Shown piece after piece: positions 1 to 10,469 of a stretch of DNA of 46,596 bases. This DNA is from Chromera velia (Eukaryota > Sar > Chromeraceae), in NCBI GenBank assembly GCA_018398765.1, contig JAHBMJ010000461.1, forward strand, positions 1 through 46,596. Direction: 5' to 3'. The notes below the pieces were generated by a model that made no database searches, was not told where the DNA came from, and saw only the letters and a program-made list of their open reading frames with translations. Position numbers and translations under genes: made by a program. The number at the start of each line of letters is the position of its first letter. Positions within the stretch are counted from its first letter, which is position 1.

Positions 1-9
1 GGGGGGGGG

Positions 10-205
10 TACGTAGGTGTGTGTGTGTGTGTGGGTGTGTGTGTGTATATCTGTGTGTGTGTATGTGTGTGTGTGTATGTGTGTGTATGTGTAAGTGTGT
101 GTGTGTGTGTGTGCATGTATGTATGTAATGTATGTAGGTATGTGTGGGTATGCGTGTGTGTACGGGTATGTGTGCGTGTACGCGTGTGTGAGTATATGTG
201 TGAGC
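10..205. repeat. (GT)n-rich microsatellite at contig start
   Basis: Almost uninterrupted GT dinucleotides with TATG and TACG interruptions, preceded by nine G residues at the very start of the window. The forward open frame through it is only Val/Cys/Met/Tyr low complexity and is not a gene. Confidence 0.95.
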
Positions 206-914
206 ACCACCACCTGTGGAGATGCCTCGGCCGGTCAACGATGATGCCCCCAGAGGTGAGTAGCCACTGGAGTAGTACAGGTCTGCCTATGTAAAAGCAA
301 AATACCACCAGCTGGTGGTGGCAGCCGGTATGGGGTGGAGGATGACCGGTATTTAGTAGGCCCCCGGGTTGGAGAGGTGCATACATATTCCAGGGGTGGT
401 GGGATTGCCGTGTGGACGCCTCCGGTTACCTTGTCCGTCTGGTGCGGAGATCGGTAGCTGTGTTGGGTGGTCGCCATGCAGACCGATCAGTCACAGTGGC
501 CAAGGTTTTCCCTAAAAAGACAATGCAAGTCTGCATGCTTGCAAGGGTTTTTAGTCTAGGACCACTCTAGGATGCGACAGATTCGAACGGCCTAGGTAGA
601 ATGCATGGGGGTGGGAGACTCCTGTACAGGAGATGCCCTGCAAGCCGCAGCCCTGCAGGCCGAGAGTCTGCCACAATACAATACAAAAATACAATACAAT
701 ACAATGAAAATTCAAAGTTGGGCGGCCCCGGAAAACGTATTTTTCGCAAACGTAATCGGTGGCGCGTACGAACTTCAAAATTTGCACAGACTTTACAAAT
801 ATTATCAGAAACATATCGCAAGTCTTAAAAGACTGTTTGCGCGATAAAAATCTTTTTCACATTTGCAATCACAATCGCTTGGTATAAGTGCCGTGACTGA
901 GGCAGTTCAGGTAG
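206..914. other. Spacer or intron upstream of the GNAT-DMT exon
   Basis: No gene was recognised here. It holds a short (AATAC)n tract at about 674-704 and an AT-richer piece at 735-870. Short open frames occur on both strands, but none resembles a family. The missing N-terminal half of the GNAT domain encoded downstream was looked for here and not found, so it may lie outside the window. Confidence 0.5.
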
Positions 915-2516
915 TTTCGGAACTCTGTGCTTAGAGAGTCTGTGTCTCCAACTTCAAAAGACATCTCTGCGAGTCCGACCAGCACGGTGGGGTTTTTCTT
1001 TCTCCGTGTCGGGCCTGAGTGGAGGAGGGAAGGTTTGGCTACCCGACTGATCACCCACGTGCTTCGTTGTGCTGCAGATGCACAGTACGAGATGGCAGTG
1101 TGCCAGGTGACTGAGATGGGCTCTGTGTTCTTCCAGTCCCTGGGGTTCCATAGAGACTCCGGCTGGGTGGTGGAGTACACCGGAGACCTGCGAGAGCTTT
1201 CTATGCAGACAGAATCCGAAGGGGAGACGGAAAGAGAAACAAAGGAAAGCAGGGTAGAAAAGGAAAAGCCTCCAAGGGCCGCGACCTCAAGTTCCAACAA
1301 GGAGGTTCTGGCAGAGTCGAATGCGAAAGGGGATGGAGAAGCGGAGACAAGAGGAGGAAAGAAGAGAATTTTCCTGGGAGTGTTTTGGGGGGTGTTGGGT
1401 GCACTTGGGTACACCTTTTTTGTCCTTGCCTCCAAAGCACTCGCACAGCGTGAGGTCTCCTGGACGCAGGCTGCGGCCTCCAGGGGGTTGTTCGGTGTGC
1501 TCCTGAGTTTTCCTATGCTTCCGGGGAGACGCGTGCTGATGAGTCGGGAAGAAGCAAAGAACGTGCCCTTGCGGCATGCAAATTTCTGGCTGGTGGCCTA
1601 CTGCTTTCTGGCAGCAGTGTCCCTGACTTCTTCCATCGTTGCTGTTCAGTTGATTGATGCAGCGACTGCCTCTGCCATATTCTCAGGAGGGCCTTTTTTG
1701 GCAGGTATTATGGGTAGAGTGTGGTTTGGCGACAGGTTCACGTGGAGCGATGTGGTTTGGACTGTTGTATCTGTTTTAGGCTCTGTGATGGCGGTTTTGT
1801 CGGAGTTCATCAGTGCCAAACCTCGAGATACGAGTGTGGGTGAGAGGGCTGCGGGCGTTGTGCTTGCAGTGTTCGTGGCGTTCGTGGCAGCCGCTTTGTT
1901 CGCTATGGCACGGCTGTACAGGGAGGGTGCGAGTCCGTGGCTTTGGACGTTCTGGTCCAATTTGTTTGCTTGCATTGTTGCGTTCGTGTCTGTGCCTGTG
2001 GATGTGGTTATGATGGGAGACGTGGCTCCGTGGGGGGATGAAGGGGTGGACTGGGTGAGCACAGTTTTATTGGGGGTGGTTGGGCTGTCTTCGTTGATGG
2101 CTCTGGTCTCGTATGCTTTGTGCTCTCGTTACCTTCCTGGCGGACAGGCGTCTCTCCTGGCCACTATGGATCTTCCATTGATCGCAGTCGGGCAGGTGGT
2201 CTGGCTGGGTCTCATGCTGGACTGGTATGCAGTGGCAGGCCTCGTTTTGATCTTGGTCGCAGCTCTGGCGCCTCCTTTGACAGATCTGCTGAAGAAGCAG
2301 AGGGCGAGAAAAGGTCAGCTGGGCAGGGGGGGCCGAAATCGGTGGTTGATGGTATGGTCTGTGTGGGTGTATGAAAATGGCGTGAAATATGAGGAAAAGC
2401 AAGCATGTAAGACAGCAGTCCTTGGGGGGGGGGGACACCAAGATGCAGGCAAAAGAAAGTTGAGTGGCTCGGACAGGAGACTCATTCGAGAACGGAACGG
2501 AAGGGAGGAGGGTTGA
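915..2516 (+). CDS. GNAT acetyltransferase C-terminal half fused to a 10-TM DMT/EamA-type transporter (internal or partial exon)
   Basis: The frame opens after a TAG at 912-914 and ends at the TGA at 2514-2516. It has no ATG at its beginning (the first in-frame codon used as a start is GTG at 927), so this is probably an internal exon; AG acceptors lie at 933-934 and about 960. Counting from 927, residues 20-90 match the second half of a GNAT fold: strand 4, then the acetyl-CoA loop GPEWRREGLATRL (residues 29-41), then a Phe-Phe-x-Ser-Leu-Gly-Phe segment typical of the end of GNAT domains. A charged linker (about 95-145) follows. Residues 147-455 then contain ten hydrophobic helices, as in drug/metabolite transporters. 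The family is known for membrane export or exchange of small metabolites; the substrate here is unknown. The Gly-rich and charged tail after about 2310 looks non-coding, so the true C-terminus may be reached by splicing (GT at about 2313). The GNAT half lacks strands 1-3, which must lie upstream or be lost. Confidence 0.72.
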   Translation, partial: FRNSVLRESVSPTSKDISASPTSTVGFFFLRVGPEWRREGLATRLITHVLRCAADAQYEMAVCQVTEMGSVFFQSLGFHRDSGWVVEYTGDLRELSMQTESEGETERETKESRVEKEKPPRAATSSSNKEVLAESNAKGDGEAETRGGKKRIFLGVFWGVLGALGYTFFVLASKALAQREVSWTQAAASRGLFGVLLSFPMLPGRRVLMSREEAKNVPLRHANFWLVAYCFLAAVSLTSSIVAVQLIDAATASAIFSGGPFLAGIMGRVWFGDRFTWSDVVWTVVSVLGSVMAVLSEFISAKPRDTSVGERAAGVVLAVFVAFVAAALFAMARLYREGASPWLWTFWSNLFACIVAFVSVPVDVVMMGDVAPWGDEGVDWVSTVLLGVVGLSSLMALVSYALCSRYLPGGQASLLATMDLPLIAVGQVVWLGLMLDWYAVAGLVLILVAALAPPLTDLLKKQRARKGQLGRGGRNRWLMVWSVWVYENGVKYEEKQACKTAVLGGGGHQDAGKRKLSGSDRRLIRERNGREEG

Positions 2517-2916
2517 GAGCTTGCGTGCGTCACAGGTGTGCACTTTGTTTCGTCGTCTTCTGCTTCCACTCACTAATCCTTTTGAAGACGTAGTTGTACT
2601 GTGCAATTGGCACAGGAAAAGGATGAAAATCTCTGCGTCCTTCGTCTTCTATCTTCTTCCCTGTGCGTACACACTCAAGCAGGAGAAGCATCCATTAAAA
2701 AAACGGTTGTTTGACTGCAGGTGCCGAGGGGAAGCTTGCGGCCTGTGACAGTGACGTCTCGCTGGAGGAGGGAGGGACCCCCAGAACCCGCAGAAACGAT
2801 GAAACAGGTCCGTCTCTCTGCGGGTAGCTCAAGGAAGGGGGCACTGCAGTGAGTCTCGGGCATGTCAGATGGATCTACTGGGTTGGATTTCTCCAACGCC
2901 GTCTGAGTGTGTGCTC

Positions 2917-2918
2917 CT

Positions 2919-2962
<44 letters not shown>

Positions 2963-2966
2963 TGTG
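2917..2966. repeat. (TC)n(TG)n compound microsatellite
   Basis: A run of TC dinucleotides passes directly into a run of TG dinucleotides. Confidence 0.95.
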
Positions 2967-3626
2967 GCCGTCGCTTCATGCGGCACGTGCGAGTGTATTT
3001 GGTAAGTGTTGTTCGTGTGTGAGAGAGGAGGGGGTCTTCTGTCACTCCCACGAATCATTCTTCTCTGCTCTTAATGGTGCTGGATTGACCTCTTTGTCTG
3101 TCTGGCATATGTCTCTCCATTCTTGCTTTTATTTTATCTTTACTCCTTGTTCCTTGTATGTACCTGCAGGAGGCCCCGGTTCTCCCGGGCTCGAGAGGAA
3201 CTTCTCTTCTTCCTCCTCCTGCTCTTCGTCCTCCTCAGTCTGCTGAGGGGGACATCCTCTTCATCCATCTACGGTTGTTCTTGCTTGAAAATTCCTTCTC
3301 CTGACCCCCTAGCTGCCTTTTTGGGATCCATTTTTGTCCTCGTGCTGAGCCAATGGGGTGCGCGGAAGTGCAGAGGGGGAAGCAAACTTTTTTTTTCGTT
3401 TTTGCACAGGGACAAGGAAAACGACTTTTCCTCTGTATGCATCAGGAAGCGCATTTTGCCTGGAAAGAAGCGTTCTCCCTCTCCTTCTCTCACGTTCGTT
3501 CCCTCGGCTCTGTTTTTGAGTCCCCCAGACCAATAGTTTGAATTGCGTGTGCGTTTCCGATATCTCGGCGAGGGATCCGTGTCTTACTGATAAGAAATGA
3601 AAGGGCAGACCGGGCATGCGAAGCAA

Positions 3627-3630
<4 letters not shown>

Positions 3631-3662
<32 letters not shown>
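3631..3662. repeat. (GA)n microsatellite
   Basis: About sixteen GA units in a row. Confidence 0.95.
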
Positions 3663-3664
<2 letters not shown>

Positions 3665-3821
3665 GCGACTGGCTGCTGTTTTATTGTTCAGAGCTGGAGG
3701 AGGGGAAATGGGGTCATTCAGTAGACCTGTCTCCTCCGTCAATGACGGTCGCCTTGACGAAGGCATCCATGTGGGCGTGGTATCTTTTCATTGCATTGTT
3801 TGTATCCTCCTGCTGCAGCTT

Positions 3822-3953
3822 TCTGTCTGTCTGTCTGTCTGCCTGAAAGAAAGGAAGAGAAAACGGAAAGAAAAGACGATATTGTCTGTCTGTCTGTCTG
3901 AAAGAAAGGAAGAGAAAAAGGAGAGAAAAGACGATATTATCTGTCTGTCTGTC
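3822..3953. repeat. (TCTG)n tract inside a tandemly duplicated unit of about 60 bp
   Basis: (TCTG)4 followed by an A/G-rich segment ending in GACGATATT occurs twice in succession, then a third (CTGT)n begins. The two units differ by a few bases, so this is a short tandem duplication and not a simple tetranucleotide array. Confidence 0.85.
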
Positions 3954-5120
3954 TCTTGTCTTCCCATTCAGACGAAGGAATGTTGACCAAGAAGGGTTCG
4001 GAGCTTGGAGTTCCTTCCTGCGATCGAAGCCTGCATGTCCTCTTCTGTTTTCCCATGATCTTCCCTCCTCAGGCAATTAAGCGACTTTGATGACATGCAT
4101 GTTTGAACGGTTTTTAGTGTTCTTTGCGTGTTTGTTTGCTTGTTTGTTTGTGTCTGCCCCTGGCAGCACGGTGGATTGCAATAAGGAAGGCACACACCCT
4201 CTGAGAGGGGTGCGTTCGTTCCCCTGCCTGCAGCTCTCTCATTGGATTTCGATGAAGGAATTTAAAGGAAGGAGTTGCGTTGCAACGCGGCCTTCTGCAT
4301 GGGGAGGGGATTGGGGGCACTCAGTGCGATTAACTGAGATCCCGTGCATGTATGTATGCGTCAATCAGTTTGGCGAACATATGCTTACTCAACAATGACT
4401 CTCTGTTCCTTACACGTCTGCTTGTTTCCTTTATTGTCTGACTGCCTCCTCTTTCATGAGTGAGTGAGTGAGTCTGGAATATTTCAGTAAGCATTTCAGT
4501 AGCTGAATGAGGGAGCTGATTGATCATGGGGAGCCTTCTCTGTTTTCCGAATGTAAGCGTTGGCAGGCCCCACAATGAAGGCAGAACAAAAGGACCGCAA
4601 GCAATTGAGGGTTCTCTCTTTCTTTGCGGTCACGTTGTTGACATTTTCATGACATTTTCGGCATGTCGATGGACTTTGAATGGAACGGAAAAGGAATCTC
4701 AAGAGAAAGGTAAGAGGAAGGACAATGGCTGCATGTAAGTCTCGATCTTGAATGTTTCTATTCCTCCCCCCATCTCGTCTTGCTCTCTCGTATGCGCCGT
4801 TCTTCCGTTCTCTCGCGTCAATGTGATGCGATCCATCCGTTTGTCTTCTGTATTCCCCTTTTTATCGCGTTCTTCTGAACGCGGTCATGTTTGTCCTTGT
4901 TTTCATAATTTCATCGCGTTCAGTCTCCAGCCATGCATCGTTTTTTTCGCCTTTTCAACTGGATCTGAATTAATGCCGCTGCTAGCGCCACTTCATGCAT
5001 GACTCGGAATGCATGAATCTTCACGTTGTAAGTTAGGTTATGAAGCGTTGTATATTATTTGTTTACACAGTACTGTTTGGACTCTCTGCCTAGCTCTCTG
5101 CTCCCAGAGCTGCTAAAACT

Positions 5121-5344
5121 CTAGGCGCCGGCTAGAGAGAAGAAAAAAAAAAAAATCTTCCTACATCGTCTATTTTTTTTTTTTCTTTTTCAGTCAAACA
5201 ACTGTTGTTCAACTGTTGCACAAGTGTTGTTTGTGTGTTGCACAACTGTTGTCAAGTGTTGTTCTGGGTCAAAAAGTAAAAAAAAAAAAAAAGAAAAATC
5301 TCCCCAAATCGTTGACTTTTTGTTTTTCTCTAGCCGGCGCCTAG
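5121..5344. mobile_element. MITE A: 224-bp TIR element with A/T tracts
   Basis: The ends are a perfect 17-bp inverted repeat, CTAGGCGCCGGCTAGAG at 5121-5137 and its complement at 5328-5344. Inside each end lies a long A or T tract, so the whole element can fold into a hairpin with an ACAACAGTTGT-rich centre. It has no coding capacity. The CTAGGC terminus is shared with the elements at 7041, 14837 and 15794. No clear target duplication was found: the flanking octamers CTAAAACT and CTGATGAT agree at only four positions. Confidence 0.85.
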
Positions 5345-5346
5345 CT

Positions 5347-6327
5347 GATGATGATGATGATGATGATTGAGGGTTAAATCCTAGATTTAGCGACGCCAAA
5401 TCCCAAGCCACTAGCAAGGCTTTGAGGACAACCCAGAGCACATATTCATGGGGGGGGCGGATGAGGAAGCCTGCATGCCAATCGGATCGATTCGCCTCAA
5501 CTTGCCTTATCGACAGAATGAACCTTCTTGAGACAGTCGGCTATAGCTTTGGAACCGCTTCTAGGCAGAATTGTGCACAACAGCAACACCATATCCTTCA
5601 TTTTTTTCTTATTATCAGAAGTGCCCCTCCCGGTTGCACCTGCAACGCGTTGTGCGATCTATATTCTTATGTCAATGGGTGCTTTCTGCTTCGCAATTTC
5701 GTACAGTTCTTTCAGCCTGTTCCGTTCCCTTTCTGTGTCCTTACATTCCGTCAGAACATGAACCTCATCTTTGATCATACGCGAGGGGGACAAACATTTA
5801 TCGCACAGCCGTTCCGGTTGGGTTCTATCTATATCCCCCCCTGTGAGAGCCCTGAAAAGCGTACGGAAGCCTGCGGAGGACTGCAACAGACTCTTTGGCA
5901 GAGGTTCAACACTGCACTCTATCATTTCACTTCTCGGACGCCATTTCCTTTCACTCAGAAGGTGCATGACCAAACGCTGTCTGGACGGATTTTCTGATTG
6001 GAAAGGGGAGAGATTCGCAAGGTGGGGAAAAATTCCATCTCTGTCTCCAACGTTTCTAGTTTCTTCTTTCAACCAGTCGGACAGCCAGGCACCCTCTACG
6101 ATCTTTTTTGCCGCCCTTTTCCTTCTGCCCTTGCCCTTCCTTTTAAACTTGTCCCCCACCGTGCTCGGCAATGGAGGCCACAAAAGGGAGCAATCTAATG
6201 GAACGGCCAGCCATTTTACTGTCTTAATGAAGGGTTCACATAAACCAGCCAAGCACTCATTCCACACTGCCCGGGGTAGAGCACGGTTGATCGATTTGAT
6301 GCATTGGATGAAGCCCCCACTCAGCTA
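5347..6327 (-). mobile_element. 3' remnant of a non-LTR retrotransposon (LINE)
   Basis: On the minus strand a reverse-transcriptase C-terminal region (5659-6327) is followed by about 290 bp of 3' UTR-like sequence ending in (ATC)n at 5347-5368, next to MITE A. A simple-repeat tail right after the coding end is usual for LINEs. The 5' part of the element is absent: the minus frame is closed by a TAG just above 6327 and no RT catalytic core is found beyond it. Confidence 0.6.
5659..6327 (-). pseudogene. LINE ORF2 C-terminus with zinc-binding motif (truncated)
   Basis: About 220 codons are open on the minus strand with no proper start (the first start-like codon is GTG at 6267). Near the C-terminus, CDKCLSPSRMIKDEVHVLTEC has the CX2C...H-x-L-x-x-C spacing of the zinc-binding domain that follows LINE reverse transcriptases, with an Arg-rich helix after it. 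A segment reading FRTLFRALTGG precedes it, as in that domain. The upstream thumb and palm regions are missing. The element type is inferred from this motif and from the (ATC)n tail; no RT active site is present to confirm it. Confidence 0.6.
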
Positions 6328-6329
6328 AA

Positions 6330-6620
6330 ACTGTATAAAACTATGCATTTAAGAATTATGTATACACTGGAACTATAGTGTGTCATAATGAGAATTTCTA
6401 GAACCTTTTGTGTCATAATGATTTATGATACAATAACTATGGTTTTAAGAACTTTTGACTGCTTCAATTAAATCACAATTATGTATGAAAAAAATAGTTA
6501 TAGATCGCATGTTTTGGGTGTTTTTGATTGATTGATTGATTGATATGTTCCATGACTTGATACGCGTCGGGAGGCCACAGCGTCATAACCGAACGGCGTT
6601 CAACGTTGCGACCCACGGAG
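6330..6620. other. AT-rich spacer with (GATT)n
   Basis: No gene. A short direct repeat containing GTGTCATAATGA occurs around 6379 and 6409, and (GATT)n lies at about 6523-6543. Confidence 0.6.
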
Positions 6621-6635
6621 ACTCTAAACATGCAC

Positions 6636-7032
6636 GCATGAGTGAGTGAGTGAGCGAGTAAGTAAGTAAGTGAGTGAGCTAGTGAGTGAGTGATCGAGTG
6701 AGTCAGTGAGTATGAGTGGGTGAGTGCACTCACTAGTGCTAGCACCTAGGTTAGCACTAGTGAGTGAGGAAGTGAGTCACTGCGAGTAAGTGAGTGAGTC
6801 ACTGAGTGAGTGGGTAAGTGAGTGAGTGAGTGAGTGAGTGAGTCGAGTGCATGAGTGAGTGAGTGAGGTGACAGTGAGTGAATATCTAGATGAATATATG
6901 ACTGAGTGGGATGAGTGAGAGACTAGTAGGTGAGTGAATGAGTGGGTAAGTCAGGTGATTGCTAGAGGTGATTGAGTGAGTGAGGTGAGTGCTAGGGTGA
7001 GTGGGTGAGTGAAATGAGTGGGTGAGTTCTAG
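6636..7032. repeat. (GTGA)n minisatellite, imperfect
   Basis: About 400 bp of GTGA tetranucleotides with interruptions containing CTAG. It ends immediately before the CAGTGAAT duplication of the TIR element that begins at 7041. A short piece of similar GTGA-like sequence is found beyond the other end of that element (about 14513-14560), which suggests the transposon landed inside this array. Confidence 0.9.
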
Positions 7033-7403
7033 CAGTGAATCTAGGCATGGTTTATATATACATATATTCTTACATACATTCTAGACTTGGAGAATATAAT
7101 GTATATGCAATGTATATAAACATCATTTTAAAAAAATAGTAGAGCAATCAACTCATTATTAAATTAGTTCTAATAAAATATTTAGTAACACATACACACT
7201 AATATAAATTATTCACTTTGTATATAAAATTCTATTGGCAGTCGACTTATCAATTCTCAAAGGCCCTCTATCTACCTCTATCTCAGCCTCTATCCCCTCT
7301 TCACACTGCAGCGATCACACCAGTCTTCTCATCAAAAGAAAATATATGCTTTGGTCCCGTCCTCTGCGATTGTGGGCTTCCCATCTACCCAGGCAAGACG
7401 TAC

Positions 7404-7526
7404 CTGGGGAATGAACCACAGAACCTTGTCAAATTTGGCAGAGTACGCGGCAATGGCGCCTTTATCAGAGCTATTAATCAGCTGGTCCCCGCCTGTAAAA
7501 TACACAACCCCGTCCTTGTAGAATGC
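7404..7526 (-). pseudogene. Possible captured exon fragment, PQQ/beta-propeller-like
   Basis: On the minus strand about 40 codons read through DGVVYFTGGDQ, then GAIAAYSAKFDKVLWF, and end in CAG|GTACGT, a good splice donor. The order (a DG-x-V-Y-F strand, a G-x-I-x-A-Y strand, then K-V-L-W) is that of one blade of a PQQ-repeat or quinoprotein beta-propeller. An in-frame TGA lies just before it. The fragment sits inside the TIR transposon, so it could be host coding sequence captured by the element. This rests on one short motif and may be chance. Confidence 0.3.
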
Positions 7527-8092
7527 ATCTCACCCCTCCTCGCGAGGGTCTCGGCTGCATCCTCAAGGAGGGTCTGCATATCGTCGTCCAGGAGGAGCGA
7601 CAACAGGAGGAGAGAGGAGCGACAGAGGTTCTGGAATTAGGAATTATTGACGTTGTAAAGTCGGCAAGTGGCACCTAACTATCAAAAGGAGTTTTTTTGG
7701 AGCCTAAGAACAGATCGATGAAGTTGGAAGTTCTTCGTTGTGTACGAAAAACCGAATCCATCGATGCAGTGTCCGTTTTGTTTGCTGTACATCAGAGAAA
7801 AGACTGGTCTGAGCAATTTTTAATAGAGAATGTTGCTGAGGTTTGTGAAGGGGCCTCCTACGTAGAAGCTCCAGAAGACGCAATGTCTGACTTAGCAGGA
7901 TACATTCTGTTAGCAAAGCAGAAAGTAGAGCTCATTGAAGCCAGAACGGGCTTGCAAATTCTTTGAAATCACAACTGTTCTACTTGAAGTTTTTTTGGGA
8001 GCTTTTTGTATGAAATGTTGTAGTCTCCTCCTTGTTTATCACTTAGCTTATCATGCACCAGCTTTGTCACTAGTATATAGTAACAGACCAAC

Positions 8093-8411
8093 TGTGAGGG
8101 GCGTGCCTGGGGCTAAGATGTCGGGCTGTATATGTGGCGGCGCGAGAGGTGCTGCTGGGGCATGAGCACGCATAGTATAGGTACTGGGACCGGCTCGGAG
8201 ACGGCTTACCGCTGGGCCACGAGCACGCGCGATCAAATCGATTTTAGTGAAGGCTGCTATGGGACGAGGCCAAATAAATGTAGTTAATGGTTCGAGCAGC
8301 CTGGTGCATGAAGTGATCAACAGACTGTTTGACTGGCTAGATTGAACACTGACGTTTCTAGGTCAAACGTACCTTCAGACCACCATATAGCATTGTATTG
8401 TTCATCTTACA
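8093..8411 (+). repeat. E1 5' LTR
   Basis: Begins TGTGAGGGGC and ends CATCTTACA. AATAAA at 8273-8278 is a candidate polyadenylation signal and is conserved in the other LTR. The sequence just after the LTR (TTAGCAG at 8413-8419) resembles only weakly the start of an initiator-Met primer binding site, so the PBS is uncertain. Confidence 0.95.
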
Positions 8412-8518
8412 GTTAGCAGTAGAGCCTCTTTCCAGCCTCAGATAAGGGTGGAGAGAAAAGTTTCCAAGTGTTGCTTCAGACTGAGAATTGCTCTTCCTTC
8501 CTTCGGCTCGATACGCTG

Positions 8519-10414
8519 ATGGAAGGTGCGCAGAATGTTGGGGCTCCGGGCATTCCAGAAGTGTTTAGGGCCCTTGAAACATTGTCCAATTCGATGCGCA
8601 TCGTTCAGGAAATGCAGGCCTTGTAGGGTTAACAATTGACTTTGCAGGGACAGGCTTTGGAGGCACAAGGACAGGCTATTCAAGCTGTCCAATCAAGCCT
8701 TTCTCTATCGTCCCAGGTTTCCTCTCCGATCCTTCAGAGCTCGCCTGCTAGTGCGAGCACTGACATTGGTCCCGGTCACTGTGCGAGCAAGGTTGTGGAG
8801 CTTCCCGCCAAGCTGGTGTTCTCTGGCAAGAGGAAGGAGCTTCAGAGATGGCTAAAGGACGTAGAAGACTTTTTTGAGCTGAACGAGGTGAGGGAATCGA
8901 AGAAAATAAAGATGGCGAAAGGCCGGCTACCGGCCTATTTGAAGGAATGGTATGAGAAGTATGAGGAGGAGTATGGAGTGTTCTCGAACTGGGAGTCGCT
9001 GAAGACTGAACTCACGGAGAGACTGAAGGTGACCATGGAGAGGAGTATCGCTCGGGCAAAGCTTCAGGCACTTCGCTGCACTGAAGCCTTAGGGGTGGAG
9101 AAGTACAACGAGGCCTTCTCTCAGTTGGTGGGCCAGCTTCCCCACCTGTGGGAGGAAGACGTTGTCGAGGACTACATCAAGGGACTGCCGAACTCCATCG
9201 CCCTCGATGTTGCGAAGGCGAAGACACACACACTGTTAGAGACACAGAAAGAGGCAGCCGAGATTGAAGCCTTCCTTTCCTCCCGAGCAAAAGGTGGCGG
9301 ACACCGAGATTTCCGTCCGCGCGTTCCTGAGAGTGGAGGGGTGAGCGGTCAACGTAACCAGCCGCTTGTCCCTGAGGAAGGGCTCATCCCCATAGATTTG
9401 TGTGGGGTCCGTTCGCTCCCACCACCACTCACGCCGGACAAGAGAACCCATTACATCCGGGAAGGACGGTGCTTCCGTTGCCGCCTGTCTGGTCATAGTG
9501 CCAACAGATGCCCAGGGCCACAGGGCTGGGCAAATTATGGCAACTCCCATGTAGACTCGTGGAGATGGGGGTAAGGAGGAGAAAGGCAGTGGGCACGCGG
9601 TAGTAATCCCCAGCAGGGTTCCTCCTTCCAAGCGCAGTGGAGGGGGGGACACAGAGACTCGGGCCCTCGGGGCAGAGGGCGTGGTGGTCGTGGAAAGCGT
9701 GGAGGTGGCCGTGACGGTGGACGATCTGGAGTCCGGACGATCTACGGGGGCTATGAAGAGGGAGAAGTGCCCCCGACACGTGGTTAGTGTGGTCAGTGCA
9801 CAGAAATATATGGGGATCCCTAAGAGTTTGACATTCCCATCGAACACATAAACACGTGTAACACAGAGTCGAATTCCGCTCTCAATTTGTTCTCTGATTT
9901 GGACTTTTGTCCAGGGTTGTTTGTATACTCTGGCCGAGTAGCGGGTGTGCCTGTCAGAGTTTTGGTTGACTCCGGAGCGGATGATATTTATCTAGATCGC
10001 AGATTTGCCCATGCCCACCGCATCCATGTGTGCAGATTGAGACGACCAACTCCGGTACATGGGGCGCTGAAAGCTTCGAAGAAGGCGATCAAAACGCGAA
10101 CGGTTTGGGAGTGTGCGCCTTCTGTGCCGGTCAGCATCCAAGGGTACCAAGAGACAGTAGGTGCCATGCTGGCCGACCTGGAGGAACATGATTTAATTTT
10201 GGGAACAAAGTGGGGGCGTGAGTATGAGCCAGAGTTACAGTGGTCGTCTCAAAGTCTGCGTTTTTGGTTCAAGAGGAAATTGATTTACTGGGTGCCTGAT
10301 GCAGAGCTTGAAGAGGAGGAGGAATTTTCAGATTGTCCCCCTCTTCTCTCTTCTGTGCAGGCACGCCGAGCAATCCGGAAGGGGGCGGTCTGCCACATTC
10401 TGCGGTTGCAGTGA
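8519..10414 (+). pseudogene. E1 gag-protease (stop-interrupted)
   Basis: The probable start is ATG 8519. The frame is continuous to 10414 but broken by TAG 8624, TAA 8630, TAA 9572, TAG 9785 and TAA 9821, and closed by TGA 10412. The first two stops stand where Gln is expected in a Gln-rich helix (CAG to TAG, CAA to TAA). Gag (to about 9500) has a helical capsid region (KLVFSGKRKELQRWLKDVED) and a CX2CX4HX4C knuckle, CFRCRLSGHSANRC, at about 9472-9513. A Gly/Arg-rich tail follows, which probably binds nucleic acid. The protease has VLVDSGADDIYLD (about 9961-9999) with the DSG catalytic triad. The LILGTKWGREYEPE segment follows, as in E2. Confidence 0.9.
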
Positions 10415-10469
10415 GTTCGGTGCATGTTGGGTTTAAGGGCTTCATGAAATATATGAGGGGGAAAAGAAT

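Larger units (their letters stand above)
2517..5112. other. Microsatellite-rich non-coding stretch
   Basis: No gene was recognised. The open frames here are created by (CT)n, (GT)n, (GA)n and (TCTG)n tracts. It could be 3' UTR and introns of the preceding transporter gene or intergenic DNA; the sequence does not decide. Confidence 0.6.

Noticed and set aside
19-294. Plus-strand ORF of 91 codons at the window start
   Set aside because: It is the translation of a GT microsatellite.
7218-7640. Plus-strand ORF of 140 codons in the TIR element
   Set aside because: No motif; the better coding signal in this stretch is on the minus strand (7404-7526).
8412-8430. Firm primer binding site for E1
   Set aside because: The sequence after the LTR lacks TGG and only partly resembles an initiator-Met site, so it was mentioned but not annotated.
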